From NCBI GenBank assembly GCA_910578655.1, contig CAJTQE010000029.1:1-5587 (forward strand): a stretch of 5,587 nucleotides of DNA, given 5' to 3'. The translations under genes were made by a program, and so were the position numbers. This document shows positions 1-4,597 of the stretch, piece by piece. Positions within the stretch are counted from its first letter, which is position 1, and the number at the start of each line of letters is the position of its first letter. The notes below the pieces were generated by a model, which saw nothing but the letters and a program-made list of their open reading frames with translations, was not told the origin of the DNA and did not search any database. Origin of the DNA: an uncultured Christensenella sp. Lineage in GTDB: Bacteria; Bacillota; Clostridia; Christensenellales; Borkfalkiaceae.

Positions 1-1
1 C

Positions 2-448
2 GCAGACAGTAAAGCAAACGTAAATTTTAACCAAGGTCTGGACGCGAGATTTATCACGCAAGAAGTCGCTGAACTCTTAAAAAAGATTAAAACAAAGCGG
101 ATACACTTCGCCTTTGATTTTATGAAAAACGAAAAGGCAATCATTAAAGGTCTTTCGATTTACAAAGAAGTTGTTGGTGGCGGTGATAGTAAGCAGATAG
201 TTTACATACTGACTAACTTCAATACGACGATAGAGCAAGACCTTTACCGGGTGCAAGCGGTGAGAGAACTCGGCTTTTTACCCGACATAAGAATTTACCG
301 CAAAAGCACCGCACCACATATCATAAGAGATTTACAGCGGTGGTGCAACAACAGAATTCTATTCCGCACTTGCGAGTTTATGGACTATGTGCCGCGCAAG
401 AACGGAAAAACAATAAGGGAACTTTATTTTAACAAGGAGAATTTATGA
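2..448 (+). CDS. Phage-type radical SAM protein, C-terminal part (5' truncated)
   Basis: The reading frame is open from base 2 to the TGA at 446-448, giving 148 residues of a protein that starts upstream of the window; the ATG at 122 is internal, because the residues before it continue the same family pattern. The visible part has the features I associate with phage radical SAM proteins: an FNQGLDARF strand, then a KRIHFAFD strand, a YILTNFN strand, EQDLYRVQAVRELGF and a late LQRWCNN segment, consistent with the later strands and helices of a partial TIM barrel. The CxxxCxxC cluster that binds the 4Fe-4S centre is expected in the missing N-terminus, so catalysis cannot be confirmed here. Such proteins are presumed to do radical chemistry on an unknown substrate. 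The gene ends in an ATGA overlap with the next gene, suggesting translational coupling. Confidence 0.75.
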   Translation, partial: ADSKANVNFNQGLDARFITQEVAELLKKIKTKRIHFAFDFMKNEKAIIKGLSIYKEVVGGGDSKQIVYILTNFNTTIEQDLYRVQAVRELGFLPDIRIYRKSTAPHIIRDLQRWCNNRILFRTCEFMDYVPRKNGKTIRELYFNKENL

Positions 449-1212
449 AAGTAATCACAGGGAATGTAACAACATGTAATGGCTGTCTTACAGCAATGGA
501 ATTTGACGAGTTGGATATTATTCCAGCAATAAAGTGTCCTACCTGCAGTAAGCTCATAGAGGTAACCCATCCGCTACCCACTATTGCCATAGACCTTAAC
601 AGTAAAAGCTGGGACGAAATAATCGAAATTTTAAAGGTTAAGAGTGGTAAGGCTTTTAGCGTGGGCGCAAAAAAGAATATCACTTTAAAAAACGGAGAAG
701 AATACGCCGCGCAGATAACCCACAGAAAGGACAAAGGAATTATTCTTAATCTTTTAGATTTGTATGGAAATGACGATGGTGTCGGACGAATGGCAATGAA
801 TAAAAGTTGTACAACGAAAGGCGGTTATGCGAAAACGCTCGTCCGTGCTTGGTTGAATAATGAATTTTTCGAGTTGTTGCCTGACGACCTCGCAAAATAC
901 ATAATTCCTACAAAAATTGACGTAGGCAACGGAGAATTCTTGGAAGACAAAGTATTCATTCCGTCTGAGTATGAATTGCACGGCAGAAAGATTCATGCAA
1001 TGTACGAGGAGGGTGAACAGTTTGAACTCTATAAAGAGGACTGGCGCAACCGCATTGCGGGTTGCCGCGACAGCGGGTACGGCAGATGGCAGTGGACTCG
1101 CTCGGTAGCCTCGGCTGAGTACTTCTGCTATGTGGGCGGCAGCGGCTGTGCGGACTACGGCGGCGCGGTCTACGAGCGCTGCCTTCGCCCCCATTTCCAA
1201 ATCGGTATCTAA
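445..1212 (+). CDS. Zinc-ribbon / DUF6273-like protein with C-type-lectin-like C-terminus; candidate DGR variable protein
   Basis: This 255-residue protein starts at an ATG 4 bases after a consensus AAGGAGA site (434-440) and overlaps the previous stop as ATGA. Residues 11-34 hold two CxxC pairs (C11/C14, C31/C34), a probable zinc ribbon. Residues ~100-200 follow the DUF6273 pattern: IILNLLDLYG, then a helix with VRAWLNNEFFELLP, then DKVFIPSEYEL. Residues ~204-255 resemble the C-type-lectin-like end of DUF6273 and DGR target proteins, with WQWTRS, a Gly/Tyr/Cys/Ser/Asp-rich stretch, and LRPHFQIGI. The codons of that end differ sharply from the rest of the gene (see the variable-region entry). 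I see no signal peptide or membrane segment, so it is probably cytoplasmic or virion-associated. Known DGR targets bind ligands through this fold. The ligand here is unknown, and a non-diversified DUF6273 protein is the main alternative. Confidence 0.8.
   Translation: MKVITGNVTTCNGCLTAMEFDELDIIPAIKCPTCSKLIEVTHPLPTIAIDLNSKSWDEIIEILKVKSGKAFSVGAKKNITLKNGEEYAAQITHRKDKGIILNLLDLYGNDDGVGRMAMNKSCTTKGGYAKTLVRAWLNNEFFELLPDDLAKYIIPTKIDVGNGEFLEDKVFIPSEYELHGRKIHAMYEEGEQFELYKEDWRNRIAGCRDSGYGRWQWTRSVASAEYFCYVGGSGCADYGGAVYERCLRPHFQIGI
1060..1209 (+). other. Putative DGR variable region (VR) at the 3' end of the DUF6273-like gene
   Basis: Codons 206-255 form a block unlike the rest of the window. By hand count, bases 1060-1190 are about 69% GC (90 of 131) and only 12% A (16 of 131), whereas 601-720 in the same gene is about 39% GC. 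Of codons 206-248, 24 of 43 end in C and 6 more in T. The candidate variable residues (Cys, Tyr, Gly, Ser, Asp, Arg, Val) are all reachable from AAC or AAT codons by changing the two adenines, which is the DGR signature because DGR reverse transcription mutates template adenines. Likely fixed scaffold is WQWTRSVASA and LRPHF; likely variable positions include 207-212, 226-238 and 242-246. Which positions vary is inference, because no template repeat is in the window for comparison. Confidence 0.65.
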
Positions 1213-1214
1213 AA

Positions 1215-1237
1215 TCTCACACCCTTGCGGTGTGAGA
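1215..1237 (+). repeat. Perfect hairpin just after the variable region; candidate DGR homing hairpin
   Basis: CTCACACC (1216-1223) pairs perfectly with GGTGTGAG (1229-1236) around a 5-base CTTGC loop, and T1215/A1237 extends the stem to 9 pairs. The hairpin begins 3 bases after the stop codon. It is followed on the + strand by a run of A, not T, so it does not look like a rho-independent terminator for the operon. DGRs such as that of Bordetella phage BPP-1 carry a short GC-rich inverted repeat just downstream of the VR that promotes target recognition during retrohoming. Position and shape match that element. Use as a transcript-stabilising or processing hairpin is the alternative. Confidence 0.65.
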
Positions 1238-1251
1238 AAAAAACACAAAAA

Positions 1252-1259
1252 AGAGAGGA
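1252..1259 (+). promoter_or_regulatory. Ribosome binding site fixing the start at 1264
   Basis: AGAGAGGA lies 4 bases before ATG 1264. The same frame is open back to a TTG at 1225, but that codon sits in the loop of the hairpin and lacks a ribosome binding site, so 1264 is the better start. Confidence 0.7.
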
Positions 1260-1263
1260 ATCT

Positions 1264-1689
1264 ATGCCTATTAAAAATTACACAACAAAAATCAGCGCAT
1301 ACAAAACAATCGGTGAAATAACGGGAATATTAGCCGAGCACGGCGCAAGGCGCATTGCGCAAGACTATAACAATGGAAAAGTTATTGCGGTTTGTTTTGA
1401 AATTGACACACCGTTTGGAATACAGGCGGTGCGCTTACCCGCAAATACGGAAAAAGTCTTGGTGGTACTGCAGAAGCAGAGAGTATCGGGCGCAGATTAC
1501 GAACAAGCAGAACGCGTTGCGTGGCGAATTGTAAAAGACTGGATAGACGCGCAAATGGCTATTCTTGAAAGCGAAATGGTTTCAATGAGTGAAATCTTCT
1601 TCCCGTATATGCTCAATAACCCCGCGACGGAAGAAACCGTATATCAGCTTTTCGTAAACAAACAATTGCGGTTGGGGGACGGCACCTAA
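1264..1689 (+). CDS. Conserved phage protein of unknown function (MPIKNYTT-type)
   Basis: This 141-residue soluble protein begins MPIKNYTTKISAYKTIGEI and follows a pattern I recognise from Firmicutes phage and prophage early regions, where it is usually left as hypothetical. Visible parts are an N-terminal helix (GEITGILAEHGARRI), a strand pair (VIAVCFEI, then FGIQAVRLPAN), a helix with EQAERVAWRIVKDWIDAQMA around residues 85-105, and a C-terminal region with MSEIFFPYML. The TIGEI-ILAEHGA opening followed by a substrate-like PFGIQAVRLPAN and the late DWIDAQ helix is the conserved core as I read it. No catalytic motif or cysteine cluster is evident. Its neighbours are the putative DGR target upstream and, through a 1-base TAATG overlap, a small gene downstream. 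A role in phage DNA metabolism is only a guess from context. Confidence 0.85.
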   Translation: MPIKNYTTKISAYKTIGEITGILAEHGARRIAQDYNNGKVIAVCFEIDTPFGIQAVRLPANTEKVLVVLQKQRVSGADYEQAERVAWRIVKDWIDAQMAILESEMVSMSEIFFPYMLNNPATEETVYQLFVNKQLRLGDGT

Positions 1690-1889
1690 TGGAATGGAAA
1701 AAGAAAGACGACGGCAGTTACGAGGCGAAAGGCAAGAAGGGCACCTTTGTGATTTGGAAAGAGCGTAGCAGATGGGAAGTGCGCTATACGGCCAGCGTTG
1801 GTTACAAGACGTTCGCTTTCCGCCGGGAAACGCTGAAAGATGCAAAAGCCGCGTGCGAAAGAAATTTCTACTGGGAGAAAACAGTTTAA
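1689..1889 (+). CDS. Small phage protein of unknown function (66 aa)
   Basis: The ATG overlaps the previous stop by one base (TAATG) and the stop overlaps the next ATG in the same way, so the gene is coupled on both sides. The product is basic and compact: probable beta strands around GTFVIWKE, RWEVRYTA and KTFAFR, followed by an amphipathic helix (ETLKDAKAACERNF) over residues ~47-61. This resembles small strand-strand-helix proteins common in phage operons, but I cannot assign a family. A second ATG at 1694 is a possible alternative start that would shorten it by residues 1-2 only if in frame, which it is not, so 1689 is preferred. There is no membrane segment or metal-binding motif. Confidence 0.7.
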   Translation: MEWKKKDDGSYEAKGKKGTFVIWKERSRWEVRYTASVGYKTFAFRRETLKDAKAACERNFYWEKTV

Positions 1890-2386
1890 TGAAATGCGCC
1901 AACGAGCGGTGCTCAGAATACAAGAAAGGTTGCAACTTCGGCAGTACCGAATGCGATTACTTTAAGTTTCCGCCGATTAGCGGGGAAACTGCAAAACCCA
2001 AAGCGAGCAAACCCAAAAAGGTTGCTGGGCAGAGAGTAACCGAGGACGAAGTTCAAGAGGCTGTGATTCAGTATTGCCAACTTTGTAAAATCAAAGTTGT
2101 ACATATTCCAAACGAAGGACAGCGGTCTGAGTCCTACGGCGGCAGACTTAAAAGGCTTGGTATGAGTCCGGGTTTCCCCGATTTGAGTTTTCCTACACCG
2201 CTTAATAGCTACCATGGGCTTTATATCGAACTTAAAAGGGACGAGAAAGCCAAGCCAACACCTGAACAGCTTGAGTGGATAGAATACCTAAATAAGCAAG
2301 GTTATTACGCTACGGTTTGCTACGGCGTAGCTCAAGCAATAAAAGTAATCAATAAATATTTCAAGGTAAGTTGCAATTTGCAATAA
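1889..2386 (+). CDS. VRR-NUC domain nuclease with Cys-rich N-terminus
   Basis: The 165-residue product has a VRR-NUC (PD-(D/E)xK superfamily) domain over residues ~50-158: E54 in the first helix (EDEVQEAVIQY), HIPNEGQRS (72-80), a Gly-rich RLKRLGMSPGFPDL segment with catalytic-type D98, then E114 and K116 in LYIELKR, and a late GYYATVCYGVAQA. All expected metal-binding residues are present, so it should be active. Stand-alone phage VRR-NUC proteins of this size are considered Holliday-junction or flap-type nucleases of replication and recombination. The N-terminal ~25 residues contain C3, C8, C15 and C22, a possible small zinc knuckle, then a Lys/Pro-rich linker. The start at 1889 overlaps the previous stop; the frame is open further upstream, but that part overlaps the 66-residue gene. 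In Firmicutes phages this gene is often beside a SNF2 helicase; none is visible here. Confidence 0.92.
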   Translation: MKCANERCSEYKKGCNFGSTECDYFKFPPISGETAKPKASKPKKVAGQRVTEDEVQEAVIQYCQLCKIKVVHIPNEGQRSESYGGRLKRLGMSPGFPDLSFPTPLNSYHGLYIELKRDEKAKPTPEQLEWIEYLNKQGYYATVCYGVAQAIKVINKYFKVSCNLQ

Positions 2387-2396
2387 GGAATAAGCA

Positions 2397-2927
2397 ATGT
2401 TAAAAATCTCATTCGATTTACATTTTCCCTCAGACAAACCAACCAAATCAGGGAAAATATTTACACAAGAAGCAGTAAAAGACCTGTGCGACCAGATGAA
2501 AGACTTGCCTATTAAAATGTTTGATTTGCACGGTAATTCTTATCGTATAGGAACAATTACAGAGGGCAAAATTAGCGGCGATATTGTTGGGTGCCAAGGT
2601 GAATTATACTGCGCGCCGAGAATGGTTGAGAAAGACGGCAAGGCGGAATATGTGTCAATAGGCGTTATGCTAAAATCGCCGCGCGTAGCATCCCGTTTTG
2701 AAATGTTGAGTAATGAACCGAAATTCAAAGTTGGCGACCACGTTTACATATTACGGCGCGTGAACGATTCAAGAGTGATTTCAAGCGAGAAGATAAGACA
2801 AGTTCACGCAGGCAAGCGCACAATTTCTTATACGCTTTACGGCGAAACGATACGGCGTAAACAATCCGATATTTTTAAAACTTGCGAGGAAGCACAGAGA
2901 GAATTAAAGAGAGGAGCAGCAATATGA
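2397..2927 (+). CDS. Hypothetical phage protein, possible C-terminal SH3-like domain
   Basis: I do not recognise a named family in this 176-residue protein. It starts at an ATG preceded by AAGGA (2385-2389), 10 bases after the nuclease gene. The N-terminal ~100 residues have SGKIFTQEAVKDL, a helix reaching LPIKM, and a strand-rich stretch (IGTITEGKISGDIVG) followed by EYVSIGVML. Residues ~110-171 look like a separate domain: FKVGDHVYILRR, two further predicted strands (SEKIRQVHAG and RTISYTLYGE), and a terminal DIFKTCEEAQREL helix. FKVGDxVY followed by a small beta barrel is typical of SH3/KOW-like modules in phage proteins, which often bind nucleic acid or protein; that role is inference. 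The stop overlaps the next ATG as ATGA. Confidence 0.75.
   Translation: MLKISFDLHFPSDKPTKSGKIFTQEAVKDLCDQMKDLPIKMFDLHGNSYRIGTITEGKISGDIVGCQGELYCAPRMVEKDGKAEYVSIGVMLKSPRVASRFEMLSNEPKFKVGDHVYILRRVNDSRVISSEKIRQVHAGKRTISYTLYGETIRRKQSDIFKTCEEAQRELKRGAAI
2909..2916 (+). promoter_or_regulatory. Ribosome binding site fixing the start at 2924
   Basis: GAGAGGAG lies 7 bases before ATG 2924, inside the end of the upstream gene. It decides against a TTG at 2882 in the same frame, which would add 14 residues with no ribosome binding site. Confidence 0.7.
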
Positions 2928-3544
2928 ACGAACAACAAAAAAGAACGTGTGAATGGACACAAACCGAAATACTCGAAAAGGACTTAGGCTCAACTTGGAA
3001 ATGCTCGGCGTGCAACACAGTTGAGGTGCATGCGGGGCGGACAATGCCTTACAAATATTGTCCCTATTGCGCCGCCGAAATAGTTAAATTTCATAAGTTA
3101 AAATCGGTTAAGGCTCGTGTAGATGATAAAGACCCTATGGCGTTAGAAGCAGCTCTTATGTGGCTTATGAGGACATTTCCCGGCAGTTTCATAAATTCGT
3201 CTGGCGAACTGATACTTGACCGCGAAACCAACGTCTATTTTAACTTAAAAACCGTATCGAATTTAACTGATTTGCGGTGCAAAGTTATAGAGTGGGTTTC
3301 TCGTGCGGCAAGCAAAACCGAACCTTACGGGAACAACACCAAACAGAAAATAGAAAAGAATATCGCCTTTCAGACCAGAATGCGGAAAGGTATTAACCAG
3401 TATTTGGGCACCGAGTTTAACCAAGAAGAATGGTTGTACATATATACCTATCTTGGGAATGGTGTAAATCGTCCGCTGTGCGAAAGGTTCGTTGATAGTG
3501 GCTATGATTTGAACGTTATACGAAGAGTAAAAGGTGATAAATAA
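2924..3544 (+). CDS. Zinc-ribbon phage protein of unknown function (206 aa)
   Basis: The N-terminal ~55 residues contain a zinc ribbon: WKCSAC (C27, C30) and YCPYCAAEI (C46, C49), the WxCSxC...YCPYC form frequent in small phage proteins. The remaining ~150 residues are a different domain of unknown function: an ALEAALMWLMRTFPG helix, a strand pair near ELILDRETNVYFNLKTV, a DLRCKVIEWVSRAA helix, and a C-terminal section with GINQYLGTEF, LYIYTYLGNGVNR and FVDSGYD, which looks like a conserved phage module. The zinc ribbon often occurs alone in phages, so this may be a fusion of two units. A strong GAGAGGAG site and ATGA overlap support the start at 2924. The stop TAA overlaps the next ATG by one base. 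I cannot name its function. Confidence 0.8.
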   Translation: MNEQQKRTCEWTQTEILEKDLGSTWKCSACNTVEVHAGRTMPYKYCPYCAAEIVKFHKLKSVKARVDDKDPMALEAALMWLMRTFPGSFINSSGELILDRETNVYFNLKTVSNLTDLRCKVIEWVSRAASKTEPYGNNTKQKIEKNIAFQTRMRKGINQYLGTEFNQEEWLYIYTYLGNGVNRPLCERFVDSGYDLNVIRRVKGDK

Positions 3545-3816
3545 TGGCTAAAAGATTTAATCTGGACAGAAAAAAGAGAAAACTCAAAAGGTTTGCCGAG
3601 AAAAATCAGTTCGATACGGTTTTGCTTGATAACGGAAAAGTTAAACAGTATTGCGGCGAACGGTCAAATGTCTTGTTTATCTACAAATATAAATTAGGGC
3701 GTTTTGTGAATCTTATAGGGAAGGCTGGCAATGAACGTATTTTCGATTATAGGTATTATTGTGGTGATTGTTTTATTGGGAATCACTATTTGCCTTATGG
3801 ACTTACTGATACTTGA
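3544..3816 (+). CDS. Small basic hypothetical protein; 3' end overlaps next gene by 86 bases
   Basis: The ATG at 3544 shares its A with the upstream stop and is preceded by AAAGGTGA. The 90-residue product has a strongly basic start (RKKRKLKRFAEKN) and a middle that looks like beta strands (FDTVLLDNGKVKQY, NVLFIYKYK, GRFVNLIG). The last ~28 residues lie over the start of the next gene, which has a better ribosome binding site and a clear membrane segment in another frame. The native protein may therefore be shorter, ending near 3734 if a one-base shift occurred (a TGA at 3732-3734 in the adjacent frame would give the ATGA overlap typical of this operon). No family assigned. Confidence 0.6.
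   Translation: MAKRFNLDRKKRKLKRFAEKNQFDTVLLDNGKVKQYCGERSNVLFIYKYKLGRFVNLIGKAGNERIFDYRYYCGDCFIGNHYLPYGLTDT
3718..3724 (+). promoter_or_regulatory. Ribosome binding site for the membrane protein gene at 3731
   Basis: GGGAAGG ends 6 bases before ATG 3731. Good spacing and sequence show that translation starts here although the upstream frame is still open. Confidence 0.7.
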
Positions 3817-3970
3817 TATTCAACTCAAAAATATTCAAAAAAGGCAACGTCAGGTAAATAATATAGAATGGCATTATCGAAACGGAACACCGATGAAAGA
3901 AATACTAAAAATGCCTATGCCTAAAAAACTAAAAAGGAAACTACTAAAAATTTATAAGAGCGACAGATAG
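3731..3970 (+). CDS. Small single-pass membrane protein (79 aa)
   Basis: Residues ~4-31 are a long hydrophobic helix (FSIIGIIVVIVLLGITICLM, then DLLIL) right after a short N-terminus, followed by a ~48-residue polar, basic tail (QLKNIQKRQRQ, then MPKKLKRKLLKIYK). By the positive-inside rule the C-terminus should be cytoplasmic, giving an N-out/C-in anchor. One membrane segment plus a basic tail is compatible with a membrane-anchored phage accessory protein. It could be mistaken for a holin, but the lack of a lysis-gene context and the single segment give no support for that. It ends with TAG at 3968-3970, the only amber stop in the window, and the downstream 3980 gene is in the same frame after it. 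Confidence 0.7.
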   Translation: MNVFSIIGIIVVIVLLGITICLMDLLILDIQLKNIQKRQRQVNNIEWHYRNGTPMKEILKMPMPKKLKRKLLKIYKSDR

Positions 3971-3979
3971 GAACAAAGA

Positions 3980-4162
3980 ATGTTTATACTCGAAAATCAC
4001 ATTTACCCAGACGGAATTTTTGACAATTTCAGATTTTCCAAACACCACAAATCAAGACCTTATACCAAAGGTCCGCACGTTGCAAAAATTAAAAACAAAC
4101 GCCATAAACAAAATAAGGTCGCTCGACAGACCAGAAAAAGGCAAAGGAAGGCGAGAAAGTGA
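3980..4162 (+). CDS. Small highly basic protein (60 aa)
   Basis: The first ~19 residues (MFILENHIYPDGIFDNFRF) are near-neutral. From residue 20 to the end the protein has 18 Lys/Arg and several His in 41 residues and no acidic residue, ending in ARQTRKRQRKARK. Such tails are expected to bind DNA or RNA non-specifically and are probably disordered. A RPYTKGPHVAKIKNKR segment resembles short phage proteins of this kind that I have seen left as hypothetical. AGGA at 3969-3972, 7 bases before the ATG, supports independent initiation. The stop TGA overlaps the next GTG start by 4 bases (GTGA). Confidence 0.65.
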   Translation: MFILENHIYPDGIFDNFRFSKHHKSRPYTKGPHVAKIKNKRHKQNKVARQTRKRQRKARK

Positions 4163-4362
4163 AAGTATCACAAAAAGTTAAAGATATTGCAAATTGCATT
4201 GCTAAAAACGCAGAAAAGCAAAGGGAATTAAATTTAAAACTTAATACCGAGCTTGAAAAAATGGGTGTCGATTTGGGCGATGACAGAATCATAGAGGTAA
4301 TTGCTTACTTGGAAGGTGACTGCTCGGCGGACGAACTTATCGGGTATTTAGAGGAATTGTAA
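4159..4362 (+). CDS. Small helical protein of unknown function, GTG start (67 aa)
   Basis: Starts at GTG in a GTGA overlap with the upstream stop, with AAGGAAGGCG a few bases ahead. The product is almost all helical: VSQKVKDIANCIAKNAEKQRELNLKLNTELEKM is an amphipathic helix of about 33 residues that could form a coiled coil or helical hairpin with the C-terminal DRIIEVIAYLEGDCSADELIGYLEEL. The acidic C-terminal half contrasts with the very basic protein encoded just upstream, so they could interact, though that is only a suggestion. Similar short helical proteins are frequent in phage operons. No function assigned. Confidence 0.7.
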   Translation: MKVSQKVKDIANCIAKNAEKQRELNLKLNTELEKMGVDLGDDRIIEVIAYLEGDCSADELIGYLEEL

Positions 4363-4363
4363 G

Positions 4364-4597
4364 GTGAAAGTTTTATCGGTAATAGTTGACGAGATTCCAA
4401 CTACCTGTACAGGATGCGATTTTGCCTATCATAGAAAGGTAAACGAACTTGATAAAGATAGTGATTTAATCTATGGTTGTTGCTTAACAGGTAGGGAAAC
4501 CGCGCTGCCGAACGACAATGGGCGCGAATTCGATTGCCCATTAGTACTGGAAACAAAAAAGCAAAGAAAGAGCCGACTTTATAGAGGTAGAAAGTGA
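4364..4597 (+). CDS. Cys-rich small phage protein, GTG start (77 aa)
   Basis: Starts at GTG one base after the previous stop, with GAGG (4351-4354) upstream. The CTGC pair (C15/C18) in the context PTTCTGCDFAYH, then C39/C40 and C58 in FDCPLV, follow a pattern common in phage proteins: IPxxCxxCxF...C...RxxxCPL. This is probably a small metal-binding fold. The C-terminus is basic (KKQRKSRLYRGRK). The stop overlaps the next GTG start as GTGA. The family recurs in Firmicutes phage early regions but I know of no assigned function. Confidence 0.72.
   Translation: MKVLSVIVDEIPTTCTGCDFAYHRKVNELDKDSDLIYGCCLTGRETALPNDNGREFDCPLVLETKKQRKSRLYRGRK

Noticed and set aside
1215..1245. Rho-independent terminator
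   Set aside because: The stem is followed on + by A-runs, not T-runs; on - there is only a weak ATTTTA and no gene to terminate.
754..1248. 164-codon open frame on the - strand with an Ala/Val/Arg-rich product
   Set aside because: It is antisense to the DUF6273-like gene; its odd composition just mirrors the GC-rich variable-region block, it has no ribosome binding site and all supported genes are on +.
1130..1321. 63-codon + strand frame through the variable region and hairpin
   Set aside because: Out of frame with the recognised gene, Ala/Arg-rich as a by-product of GC-rich codons, and overlaps the better supported start at 1264.
1349..1362. GCGCATTGCGC-type short repeat resembling CGCATTGCG in the variable region, considered as part of a template repeat
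   Set aside because: Only 9-11 bases are shared, it is a self-complementary word, and the flanks do not match, so it is not a template repeat.
3731..3970. Holin
   Set aside because: One membrane segment alone is not enough, and no endolysin or structural gene is nearby.
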